Assembly (NCBI GenBank): GCA_905250125.1
Contig: CAJNOL010000024.1
Location: 196,859-260,858 of the forward strand
Source of the DNA: Rotaria sordida
Taxonomy: Eukaryota > Rotifera > Eurotatoria > Philodinida > Philodinidae
Direction of reading: 5' to 3'
Length of the DNA stretch: 64,000 nucleotides
The stretch's first letter is position 1; each line of letters begins with the position of its first letter. Below are positions 1 through 10,667 of this stretch, piece by piece. A program made the translations under genes and the position numbers. Under the pieces are notes generated by a model that saw only the letters and a list, made by a program, of their open reading frames with translations, did no database searches and was not told the origin of the DNA.

Positions 1-742
1 AGTAGATAAAAATCCATTTACACGTTAATGCTCTTTGCCACGGACAATAATAAAAACAAAAAAGTAATTTTTTTTATTCTCTTTCCTCACTAATCTCCCG
101 TGGAAACATTTTACACCTGTCTATGTAAAAGATAAGATTTGAAAGTTGATCTCATCTACGATTATTGAAGCTTATATATCGAATACAATAAGATGCCAAG
201 ATTCCAAGGTGTCGATAATGCAAAATTAAAGATGAATATTTTTTATATGGTTAGGTAGAATGTGATGAGTTGATCAAGAATATATATATGGTTTAGTTTG
301 ATTGGAATCAGTTCTTAGGAGAAAAATTTCAGTTTTTCCGACGGTCTATTTTTTCTGAGATAGAGATTAATTTTCAATACTGGGTGTTTCAAATTCAGCG
401 TTAAAAACTGAATCTAGGAGAATCATTTATAAATGACTTTTATAGATTCAGCTTTTCACACTGAATCTGAAATAGTCAGTATTGAAAATTGACTTCTGTC
501 TCAGAAAAAGTAGATCATTGGAAAAAACTGAAATTTTTCTCCTAAGAACTGATTCCAATCAAATCAAAACATATTTTCTTGATTAACTCATCACACTTTA
601 TCTAACCATATAATAAAAATTCATGTTTAATTTTGTATTCCTGGCACCTTACTTTATCAACGAAAATCTATCGAGAACTAATATAATTTTTAAGAAAGTA
701 CCGCTGATCAATATGAATGAATATTTTATTATATTTCAGATA
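1..742. other. Upstream flank of riboflavin kinase
   Basis: No gene is recognised before 743. The main structure is the inverted-repeat element at 236-620, listed separately. The bases just before the riboflavin kinase ATG are pyrimidine-rich and end in TTTCAG at about 735-740, a splice-acceptor-like signal three bases before the start codon. Confidence 0.5.
236..620. repeat. Long-TIR hairpin (foldback/MITE-like) element A
   Basis: An imperfect palindrome of about 385 bp. The left arm begins near 238 with TATATGGTTAGGTAGAATG; the reverse complement of the right arm near 616 reads TATATGGTTAGATAAAGTG. The arms stay alignable for about 150 bases each, including GGAATCAGTTCTTAGGAGAA on the left and its complement near 540-560. 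The centre near 425-445 repeats the word CTGAATCT. There is no coding capacity. This is the structure of a non-autonomous foldback or long-TIR MITE; the target-site duplication is unclear. Confidence 0.8.
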
Positions 743-2867
743 ATGACTAATTCACCATTTCCATATTTTACTCTTGGCACTATTGTTCATGGTTTTGATC
801 GTGGCAGCAAAGAACTTGGTTGTCCAACAGGTATTTAAATTTAGGCAAGTTTTCTTTAATAAAAGACAAAAAAAATACTAATGAGCTTGTTTTTTCTATA
901 AATTTTTAGCAAATTTTGATGAAGATACAGTAAAAAAATTACCATCATCGATACATCAAGGTGTTTATTATGGATGGGCAAAATTATTAAGACAAAATGA
1001 TGATGAAATTTATAAAATGGTAGCTAGTGTTGGAAAGAATCCATTTTATCATGGTGAAAAAAAGACAATGGTATGTGGCAATTCATTATTACTATTATTA
1101 TTATTGTCTAGATTCAATACCTATCTAGGAAACACATATAATGCATTCATTTTCAAAAGATTTTTATGGTGAAACAGTAAAAATTGTACTTCTAGGTGAA
1201 ATACGAAAGATGACGACATTTAAAGATGCAAGTATGTCAAATAAAATTTTAATATAATTAATTAGATAACTCTCTTTTTTAAAATTAAATTCACAAATAG
1301 AAGATTTTCAAAATATTAAATACTATTATCGTGTATTTTATAGAGCTTCAAATAAGTCAGCTTCTCTTGTGCTAAGTGATAAACTAAATCATTATAAAAT
1401 AATATAAAGTAATTTTACTTATTTATTCAGACAGACTATGAATATCAGTGCAAAATTAACTCTTTGAAAGTGATGATAACTTGAGCTTTGAAATTTAAAA
1501 GCAATTGAAACAATGTATCCGAAAGTAAACAAAATGTATGATAATGGTATGTTGTTCTCATGAATTTTTGAGAACAAGTAATAATGATTCACTTTCAAAT
1601 CAATACAATTATTTACACAAAGATGGAATGAACTGTCAAGCAAAAGAATTTATTTTTTCACTCAAGAGATCAGAATTCATTCTTACAATAACATACAACT
1701 AACAACAATTTCTTTTTCAACATTTCGCATAAATACTTCTTTGTGTATTGATTGAATCTTATACGATCTCATATGACAAGATGTTTCGAAGTCTCAGAAA
1801 TTACTACATAGAGTAATGCCCATTTCAAAAAGAATAGGCAGGTGGATATTTCTTGAATAACTTTCGATAGAAACAAAATAGAGAGCTACGATTTTCACCT
1901 TTAGAAAGAGAAGATAAAGACACATCGAATTGTATACTACAGCTTTTTGATCTTATCTTTTTGAAGATTTTTCAATCGATTTTTTGCGACAAGTAACGAA
2001 TACTGTGTAGAGAACTGCGGGTACACATTTTTATGGATCTGGATCCAATAGAAGCTAAATTTCTGCACCCGAGAGTAAATTAAACTTGGAATGCGATCGT
2101 ACTTAGGTGCGAACAAAGATCTATAAAACTGTGCTAATCTTAGATTTTTACATTTTAATCGTTGAGGAGTTATAGGTATTATATTCAAAACTTTCAACAG
2201 ATTTTTAAAACAATTGCTATGAAAAAAAATCACTTTTTTTTGTTCTATAAAAAACCTTTTTTTTGGTTACTTTTTTTTAAAGAAAATTGATTAAAAAAGC
2301 TTCGTAAAACATATTAGGAAAGTTGATAATATTTGATTTGATGCGACTTTATTTCCTCCTTTCAACGGTGAATATCGCAGCGTTTTATCCCGTTTCTATT
2401 AAAATTTATTCAAACAATATACTCATTTGCCTTTTATTGTTTTTGAGCTGACTGTTTGACACTTGCTTCTTTTTGTATTCTATCGCTGTCATTAGATTCA
2501 TTCATTTTTCTTTGTTCTTTTCTTGCTATCAGACTCAATAATACTTAATTTTTTCCTTGTTTCCATTTTAATCATTGGCTTGCTTTTATTTCATATTTAC
2601 ATATAGTTTGACAATGCTCCATATAATGATTAAGGGAAACAAAAAAATGTTTTATTGATTTTCCTTTTTTTAACACGCAATTTTATATATGACAACTCTC
2701 TGAGCATTTTTACAAAGCAAAATATTTGTTCGAAAAATACAAAAAAAAAAAAATTTTTTTATTTAGATGAATTAGCTGCTGCTATTCAAAATGATATATC
2801 AACTGCTAATACTAAACTTGATACTGATGAATGTCGTCAATATCTTAATCATTCATTTTTTCAATAG
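743..2867 (+). CDS. RFK: Riboflavin kinase
   Basis: Phosphorylates riboflavin with ATP to give FMN, the first step of flavin cofactor synthesis, in the cytosol. Four exons fit: 743-830, 910-1070, 1129-1231 and 2767-2867, total 453 nt, 150 aa (human about 155). Visible family landmarks are FPYFTLGTIVHGFDRGSKEL, the PTANF nucleotide-binding stretch formed across the first intron, GVYYGWAKL, ETHIMHSFSKDFYGE, and AIQNDISTA near the C-terminus. All junctions keep frame with GT-AG borders. The start was chosen because PYFTLGTIVHGF aligns with the family N-terminus; TTTCAG ends three bases before it, so the mRNA may be trans-spliced or carry a 5' UTR intron. Intron 3 is about 1.5 kb, unusually long here. 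An AATAAA-rich stretch lies near 2980. Confidence 0.93.
1232..2766 (+). other. Large third intron of riboflavin kinase
   Basis: A 1.5 kb intron in a gene whose other introns are 58-79 bases. No RNA gene, transposase or convincing coding stretch was recognised on either strand. The block at 1930-2200 has somewhat higher GC than its flanks and may be a decayed insertion, but it was not identified. Confidence 0.45.
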
Positions 2868-3008
2868 TGACTTATTAATGAAAACATATTTTTCAAAATA
2901 ATGATGATGGATATTTGTTTTTTTGTTTTGTTTTGTTTTTCTTCCATATAAATCGGCATATTTTGTTAATTTTATAACAAAATAAAATAAACTACGATAA
3001 AATTTTAT

Positions 3009-3338
3009 TTATATAGATGAAAATTCCATTGATTCATCGTAACGTGTACTTGTTGATTGTTTACGATGATCAACATTAAATATTGGATGACGACCAAATG
3101 TAAAGTTTTCTATACGTTTATGTGCTTCTGATCGTTGTAATGGACCAAATATCATAAAACAAACACCAAGGATACATAATACTGATAAAATTAATATAAT
3201 AAGAAATGAATTAGGAAATGTATTTGGAGTGATTGATGATGAAATTTCATTTGTACAATTTCCATTAGTACAAGGAGATGATGATGACGGTAAATTTTCA
3301 TTCAGATGTTGAGTGTCGTCAGTATTTATCATGAACAT
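3009..3338 (-). CDS. Hypothetical one-pass membrane protein
   Basis: A single-exon frame of 109 aa. Residues about 1-42 are Ser/Asn/Thr-rich with a cysteine pair (PCTNGNCTN) and no obvious signal peptide. Residues about 43-66 (FLIILILSVLCILGVCFMIFG) form one strong membrane span, followed by a short basic and polar tail (AHKRIENFTFGRHP). The layout suggests a small type III or tail-exposed membrane protein. A second ATG two codons in would serve equally well. Codon use is the AT-rich style of the neighbours. It converges on riboflavin kinase, with about 140 bases between stops. No family was recognised; whether it is expressed cannot be told from sequence alone. Confidence 0.5.
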   Translation of the reverse strand: MFMINTDDTQHLNENLPSSSSPCTNGNCTNEISSSITPNTFPNSFLIILILSVLCILGVCFMIFGPLQRSEAHKRIENFTFGRHPIFNVDHRKQSTSTRYDESMEFSSI

Positions 3339-4785
3339 GACTTAGTATTCATTGATTGATGGTAACGTGTCTAATAAGTTGACATTTAATGTTTTAATTA
3401 TCACTTTCTTTTTTCTTATACATGCATTCTACAATGTCAATACACGATAAATAGAAACAGAAATAGAAAAAAGACAGGAATAACTTTGAAAAATAACATA
3501 CGGAAAAGAAATGATGAATTATTCTTCAAGTCAAATGTCTATATGACATAGTATCATATATTCTCATATCCGGAGAACATAGCAAATAACTAAAACACTC
3601 AGAATATATATATATGCTTTCTTTTCCATACACTAGTTTTTGTTTGTAATATGCATTTTAAAGGACGAATTTTTCATATAATAATAAATTGGATACAACT
3701 ATTTCTCCTGAGATTGCACGATAGAAATGGGAAGGAACACGTATGTTGGCATCTGTTTTCCTTGACATTAGATCAAGTGTATAACAAGGTTGACTTTGTT
3801 CTTTTTTTTTCCTGTGTCTATTATAAATTCAATATTCTGCTTGACATACACAAAGAGAAAGAATAAAGGATCGGAAATGAGAATGACAGTATTAGAGCTA
3901 AAGAAAAAAAAGTTACATGTAAAAACAGGAAAAAGAAAACTAAAGAGTTTTCTTTTGGCTCCATATTGGCTACGAAGAAATTGAAAGAAAAACAAACGGA
4001 AATGCAGTATAAGTTTTAGGCAATTTAATTAGCTCAATTTTTTTCAATAAGCAATTAATAATAAACTTCTATAAAATATGATTTTATAAAAGGATCGCAG
4101 TTATTTTTTAATACTATGTCAAAAATAATGAATATGTAAAGAAACAAAATTAAGAATAGATTTTACTCAAGTCAAGTACAATGTGACGAAAACTTAAAAT
4201 AAGAGGTTAATGTTTTCCGGAAATCAATAGTTTCTTGTGAATGGCATGTGACTGTTGAATGCGAAGAAAGCAGAGATATATGTGGAGGAAAATAGAGATT
4301 ACACAGGATCATGGCGATGCATCATCCTCATCATCATCATCTTTGCTCATTTTTATCGCCTTATTCCTTCGTTCAGTAGCTTATTTCTTTTTTTGCTCTT
4401 TATATGTTATGAATCGTTGTATGACAAGACTTTAGCGCCCTCTCTCAACACAATTTTCATAATTTGAATATTGAGATATTCCTTTTTTATTTAAAACATA
4501 AACTCTTATCTATATAACAAATATTTTTTCAAAAGATATTTTTATTTTTTACATAAAATTCTGAAAACATATTGAATGTTCATGATTGGTAGATTATGGA
4601 AAAAATCCAAACTAGTTTTATATTGTTTATTAATACTATATTCGTTTTTTTTTTATCATTAATATCAATGAAGAAACGAAAGTTCCTGTAAAAAGAAACA
4701 GCAGAACTCAATCAATATTATATTAACTAATTTTTCTGTTTTTTTTTCTTTTGTAGATTAGTTTTTAGGAACACATAAAAACACC
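3339..4785. other. Intergenic: membrane-protein gene to RPL15
   Basis: About 1.4 kb with no recognisable gene. It holds the presumed shared upstream region of two divergent genes. A pyrimidine-rich acceptor-like TTTTTTTCTTTTGTAG ends at about 4757, 28 bases before the RPL15 ATG, so RPL15 probably has a 5' UTR intron or a trans-spliced leader. Confidence 0.4.
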
Positions 4786-5537
4786 ATGGGTGCCTATAAA
4801 TATTTGCAAGAAATCTATCGTAAAAAGCAAAGTGATGTTATGCGTTTTATATTTCGTATTCGCACATGGCATTATCGACAATTAGCTGCCATTCATCGTG
4901 CACCAAAATCAACACGACCTGAAAAGGCTCGTCGTGTTGGCTATAAAGCTAAAGCCGGATATGTAAATATAACAATATCTTATTTTGTTTTTTTTTCTTT
5001 TATTAATCTTGAAAATTTTTCATATAAAATTTAGGTTATCTATCGTGTGCGCGTTCGACGTGGTTCACGAAAGAAACCAGTACCAAAAGGTCAAGTCTAT
5101 GGTAAACCAAAACATCAAGGTATAAATCAATTAAAATTCCAACGTTCATTACAATCAGTTGCTGAAGAACGTGTTGGACGTCGTTGTCCAACATTACGTG
5201 TTCTTAATTCATATTGGATTGCACAAGATGCAACATATAAATTTTATGAGGTTATTCTTATTGATCCATGCCATAAAGGTAAATTATTTTTATTGTTTAA
5301 AAAATTTGAAGTTTGTTTTTTCTGTTTTGTTTTTGTTAAATAGGTGTTCGTCATGATCCACGTATTAATTGGATATGTAAAGCTAATAAGAAACATCGTG
5401 AATTACGTGGTTTAACATCAGCTGGACGAAAATCTCGTGGACTTGGTCATGGTCATCGTTATTCACTTACAACAGGTGGTTCACGTCGAAAATGTTGGAA
5501 ACGTCGACAACAACTCAGTCTTCGACGATATCGTTAA
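4786..5537 (+). CDS. RPL15: 60S ribosomal protein L15 (eL15)
   Basis: Structural protein of the large cytosolic ribosomal subunit. Three exons: 4786-4962, 5035-5278 and 5344-5537, giving 204 aa, the same length as the human protein. The start [20 protein letters not shown] is the invariant family N-terminus. Further landmarks are [79 protein letters not shown] and the basic end RRYR. Both introns are about 65-72 bases with GT-AG ends and phases that close the frame exactly. Nothing looks damaged. The upstream acceptor-like TTTTGTAG near 4757 suggests a non-coding first exon or leader addition. Confidence 0.97.
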
Positions 5538-8106
5538 AAGGCAACAACAAAATAAACGGCAACAATATTATAATCCGTTTGATTTCTTGCTATTTATTAT
5601 TGTTGTTGTTTTGTATTTGTTTATTCAAAAATGAAAGAAGAAGTAAAATGAAAAACAACTAAGATTTAATAGTACAAAAACAGAATAAATGACGATTAAA
5701 TACAAGGCTGGTTTCTTTTAGTCGTTAAAAGTTTAAAATGAAAACAAAAATGTTAAATTTATGTTTTGTTTTACTTTGTTTTATGAGAATTTTAGTACAA
5801 TAATTGTTCGTTTGATAAGTAATTATTAATTAGAAAAACCAAGTTAATGATTCCGGTCCTCGGATCCGTGAATTTCCGGCAAGTTCCTGTCGGAAATACC
5901 CCGCATGTCTTAACCTGGAAATAGATGTTTTTTTTTTTATTAGATTTCATAACTATGAATCGCACGGTAGAGTTATACTTTCTGATCACATGTAAACAAA
6001 ACTTTTATGTGTTTCGCTTATGACATAATTTTTCGAAGATCAGTCTGAACATAGATTGATGTGAACGATAACAGACAATTTGATTTCGAACTGAATAGTA
6101 TGTGGTAGGTAAATTTAGAATTAAGTTGACATTAGACATGTACCAAGCCCACACAGATTGGGTTTGAATTTGAGTTTGGTGCATGGCCTAAGTTGAAATT
6201 GGAATAGCGTTTTCTAATTCGATCATAATAGATATTGTGAATGATCAAACAAAAGAATTTATTGATTATTAATATAATTTAACCGTATTTTTCGAAGTTT
6301 ACTTGATAACAGAGATGTATTCAGATTGTTATTCTATGTATCGGCAATTATAAGTTGACGATATTTATTTTGTTCAATAGAATAGATATCTTTTTTCTGG
6401 AACATACGGACATTTAATTATTAGTGAAAATTCAATACTTAATAAATTGTTTCTTTATAATGTGCATATTTTCGACATATTTGTTTTTTTTTATCTCGGA
6501 AACATTGCATGATTGATGAAAGTTTTTGAAAAAAGTATTTATTCAGATGAGCAAGGGCTTGATGTGGGTGATTTTTTGAAAACAAGTGTACGTTGTACCA
6601 CAGATGTGTCTTTTAACTATGATATTAGAGCATAGCGAATAATTATGAGCACTAATGAAATTGAAAGTTAAATTTGTTGTCTAAATTCTATAACAGTAAT
6701 ATAGCGAATTGCGACTTGAAATATTCGAATTCTGACCTAAGATATCCTACGTAAACGTTTGAACAAGAATTCAAGCACGTGATTAAATTTGCCAAAAGAT
6801 CTCAAGATGTATTCATATCACATGATATTCTTGCTCATAATATTCAAGAACTTCATGAGCATGATAAAAAAGACGTTAGACTAGGATAGCTTCATACACC
6901 TTCCAATACACATGAAGATATATTTTATTCCTATCAAAACCAATACTCTTATACGCAATCACAACCAGCCAATAATTGCTGATACCAACCTTTACGATCT
7001 CTTCTCGTGTACCTTCTGCATTTGTAAATGTTAAATCAATGTTTCTGTTCGAACGCTTTGAAAAAATGCAATGTTCATGAGTTTTAACAATGATTGCTTT
7101 TTTTCTGTTCAATCTTTCAAACTTCTACCTCTTTCATCTGACAGTACACTTGCCCATTCTTTGATAGATGTGTTAAAATTACCAGTAATGAATATATTTT
7201 CAATGATGTGTAGTTGTAACTCTTCTAAATTTCTAGTCTGAATTGCCAGCCAATAAATAATAGTTATTGATTAAGTACAGCTGAAATTTGGATCGTAGGA
7301 AAAAATTATAATTGACTTATCTATATTCAGGATAGAACATGATTGCGCATCAATATGACCAAGAATTATGAAAATCTTATGCTGTTTTCAATTTTTCAAG
7401 AAAGACTTCTCAATAGTGACATTATTTTTATAGCTTTTATCATGATACTTTTTCCACTAACCCAACGAATAAATCTATTTCAAATAAGATTATTCCAGTC
7501 AGTTCGGTGGAGTTGTTGAGTAGAGATTATATTACAAGAGAAACTTCAGATTCATTTCAACAACGAGAGAAAGAAACATGTAAAACGATTTAGAAGATAA
7601 TATTCAATTCTAATCGCAAAAAAACTTAGAAAGAACAAAACTAAATAAACTTTGTTGATATTATAACATCGAATCGTATTTAACAGTCAATGATTATAAT
7701 ATTTCAATCACTGGATCATGAATTTTTAGTCTTTGTAAGAAGATTGCTTAATGACTGTTTTTATTTATATTTCATTATCTTCGTTATGATGAAAAGTTTT
7801 TTTTTTGTTTTTTTAGCATTTTCTCAATAGGAGAAAAAATAATTCCAAAGCAAATGATTTTGATTTTTATCGACTAAGAATTATATCATGAAAACAATTT
7901 AATGAAAGATAGACTATTCTTATTGTGGAAGAGAAAGCAACAACAAATTTGTTTGAAGTATTTAATAATAAAATCGATAAATTTTTGTTAGAAATGAATT
8001 TCATTTCTACTCCCTGTTGAGATCAATTATTCATTGATGATTACCTGCCGATTTGTTTTGCTCACATATATAAATATTGAGAAATAGTCAATAAGGAATA
8101 AATACG
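5538..8106. other. Intergenic: RPL15 to Ly6-like gene
   Basis: About 2.6 kb without an intact gene. It contains the decayed non-LTR endonuclease fragment at 6876-7235 (listed separately) and a small near-palindrome around 6136-6192 built on the words CATGTACCAA and TTGGTGCATG. The remainder is AT-rich with nothing recognised. Confidence 0.45.
6876..7235 (-). pseudogene. Decayed non-LTR retrotransposon endonuclease fragment
   Basis: Read on the minus strand, two neighbouring frames give the two hallmark segments of an APE-type (EEP) endonuclease. The first is ENIFITGNFNTSIKEWAS followed by DERGRSLKD, matching the family pattern I-x-GDFN-x-H-x-x-W and T-D-x-R-G-x-x-L. The second, after a frameshift near 7105, is RNIDLTFTNAEG followed by ISNYWLVVIAYKS, matching the pattern S-x-I-D-L-T and SDHxPV. 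In the first motif GDFN has become GNFN, and in the last SDH has become SNY, so the catalytic Asp and His are lost. No reverse-transcriptase domain was recognised downstream. It is a dead 5' or internal relic. Confidence 0.55.
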
Positions 8107-8592
8107 ATGCAAACGCTGATACTTATTCTTCTCATAGGTTAATCATTTTTAAAGATTATATCGATAGATTATTTTGGCTCTATTTTAGTATTACCTCAAC
8201 TATGTACACCTCTTAATTGTTATTCATGCTCGGGAACAACAGGTTGTAATGAACCATTTAATTCTCTTGGTTCTGGTGTTTCAACAACAGGAACAATTGC
8301 AGCAAATACTTATTGTATAGTTAGTTTTCTTTTCTTTGTTTCGACAGTGCTATCATATTTGTTTTTATACTATTTTTGTTAATAGAAAAGGAACTATGTT
8401 GGAACAATATATCGATCAGGTGGTTCATCATGCACAGACTATTGGTATTCATCTAATGCTTATCAAACTTGTTGTCAATCTGACTTCTGCAATCGAACAA
8501 GAAAGATAAACTTTAATTTTATCTTAATCATCTTTTTATGTTGTTTTGCTTTTATTGGAATATTTTCTAAATTTGAAAATGAAACTTTTTAA
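8107..8592 (+). CDS. Small Ly6/uPAR-type (three-finger) surface protein
   Basis: Three exons: 8107-8137, 8189-8319 and 8386-8592, total 369 nt, 122 aa. Residues 1-about 16 (MQTLILILLIVLPQLCT) are a signal peptide. The mature part is Cys-rich: LNCYSCSG opens the domain and CCQSDFCN closes it, which is the LU-domain signature (N-terminal CxxC and C-terminal CCxxxxCN). A final hydrophobic stretch (FNFILIIFLCCFAFIGIF) would serve as a GPI-attachment signal or membrane anchor. The family covers adhesion, receptor-modulating and toxin-like folds; no specific role can be assigned. Splice borders are GT-AG and the phases close. An A/T-rich poly(A) region follows immediately. Confidence 0.8.
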
Positions 8593-10667
8593 CAAAAATA
8601 AAAATTCGTAAATCTATTAACATGATTTTTATGTTTATTGTAAATTTTTTTTTTTTGTATGTAAAAAAAAAAGGAAGAATAATTAATTAGGATTAATTAA
8701 AAGTTCTAACAACAGTGAATAAAAACAAAGAGATATTTTTTATTTTATTTTATTAAATGTTCAAAATACTTACCATGATTATTTATACAAAGTTCTATTC
8801 TTTCTAACAATTTGCCAAATGTATTTTTAAAATTTTTCTTCTGGAATATTTTAAACTATCCTCGAAACTACACGAGCCAATTAGTTTTCGTTTGTTTGAT
8901 TAGTTAAATTACGCTTCATGTAATCATTTAACTAAAAACCACATGATGCAAGGTTTTAGTGAAAATGGTGGATGTGGCATTAAATTGACATCGTGTTGTG
9001 TTAAATAATTAATAACATCTGGATGAGTGTGATGTCGAACATTGCCATGAAGTAATTTTATACCTTTTGCACCTGATGATTTTCTTTGTTTCTATATTTC
9101 ATTGACAACTCGTTTTAGGTAATATTCAATATAATAGTTGTGATCTAGAGTCTTGGCTTTATCTGCACTATGTATAAGAATAGAACCATTTGGTTTAAAG
9201 AATATAGAAAACAATGTTATTGGTGTAAATCTATTTTGGCGATCAATAGTAATTGGTGATTCATCTTCACTAATCCAGCTTGCGTTAGTTGACTTGCATT
9301 CAACACGTCTATGGTAAATCCATGTCTCATCACCATCACCTGTAATAATATTCCATAATCGTCATGATCCATCAAGAAATATCGACAAATTCTAACTCGT
9401 TCTTGTTTTTAATTATCATTGAGTTAAAGAGGCGTTCAACGTTATGTAACTTTTCTTATCTTTAGACAATCGTGGATAATTTGTTCTATTGCATCATAAA
9501 ACAAAGAAGTCTCAACTATAATATCATCATATCATAAGTTAAATGTGGATAATTGTTGATAACTTGTCGCACCAGTTCAATAATTACATCTGTCAGCTCG
9601 GAAATCGAACGATCAGATCGAGAATCATCATTGACATCTTTTCTTCCATCATGAAAACGCTGTGCCCACCTTGCAATTGTTCAATATGATGAAGTATTAG
9701 ATCCAAATGGTGCTGTAAATTCTTCATGAATTGTCTTTGCATCAATTTAAAAAATAGACCGAATTTTAATATAGTATCGATCGAATTCACTATTCATCTT
9801 TCAAAAGTTTTTTTATCGAAATTCAGTTTTATCTAAAAGAATAATAGACCTAAAGCAAGAATAGATTTATTATAAATATTACTATAGACAAGACATTCTA
9901 CTATCTGTCCATTCATGCAACAGACTCTTAAACGTTAGCTGGTTTATGAAATTGCCAGCAATGTTGCTAGAACACTTGGCTAAACCTAAGTAGTCTATCA
10001 TGTTCAAGTTTGATTAATTCGACTTGTATTTATCGATTGATTGAAATAGAATCAAATATTTTGTCAAGTTACATTCTGAATATGTTTTTTTTGTTTTAAA
10101 AATTTTTTTAAATAAAACAACAAATATTTGTCAATCATTTTTGATTAATGAATTATTTCATAAAGAATTTTCTGTTGATTTGATTATTCATTCGACATAA
10201 ATCAAATAGAAATTTATTCGATTTTATTTTCGTTTATAAAAAAAGAAGAAAAAATTCTCCATCTGTGTATATCTTCAAAATTAAAATATAAATATAAAAC
10301 AGTTATCATTGAAAATTTCCTTTTTGTTATCATCCAGTAAAAAAAAGATTTATCTTCTAAAAAGAAATAAAAAAAACGATCCTCTTTTTTATTGCGACCT
10401 CTTTTTTAATCATTATTTGATACATATAAAAGTCACCTATCGAATGATAAAATATCTAAACCAAAAACCAAAAAAACCATAAAATTTAATCAACGAGTTT
10501 TTCTCAGCTTCTTTTTTATGGAAAAAAAAAACTAAAAAATCGCATAAAATGTAATTAACTATTTCAAAAATGTTTTGTTTAGAAAATTTCATTAAAAAAG
10601 AAATAGAAAGATTTTATTTGTTGAAGATTTCGTGTAAGAAATATTGATTAAAAACAAAAAAAGCTAA
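8593..10667. other. Intergenic: Ly6-like gene to ankyrin-GH95 gene
   Basis: About 2.1 kb. The stretch 8870-9800 is a dead mariner-type transposase (listed). The rest, including 9800-10667 upstream of the fusion gene, is AT-rich without recognised genes. CATATAAAAG at about 10424 is TATA-like but cannot be assigned with confidence. Confidence 0.45.
8870..9800 (-). pseudogene. Mariner-family transposase pseudogene
   Basis: The minus strand, read across several frames, carries a mariner transposase in order. An N-terminal helix-turn-helix piece (IHEEFTAPFGSN, then TIARWAQRFHDGRKDVND) lies near 9750-9600. The first catalytic block GDGDETWIYHRRVE lies near 9340, followed by NRFTPITLFSIFFKPNGS. 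The second block KGIKLLHGNVRHHTHPDV is near 9060; its family form is H-D-N-A-R-P-H, so this Asp is lost. Multiple stops and frameshifts break the frame. It belongs to the IS630/Tc1/mariner superfamily and is inactive. Terminal repeats were not identified. Confidence 0.85.

Noticed and set aside
1937..2233. 98-codon frame in riboflavin kinase intron 3
   Set aside because: No family resemblance and no splice partner; treated as chance within a long intron.
4255..4467. 70-codon frame upstream of RPL15 with a hydrophobic centre
   Set aside because: Low complexity, no family resemblance, no splice context; it lies in the likely RPL15 promoter or leader region.
5792..5989. Minus-strand frame with a Cys-Gly-Pro-rich stretch (CGVFPTGTCRKFTDPRTG)
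   Set aside because: The peptide looks exon-like and could be a lost exon, but no neighbouring exon, start or domain could be joined to it.
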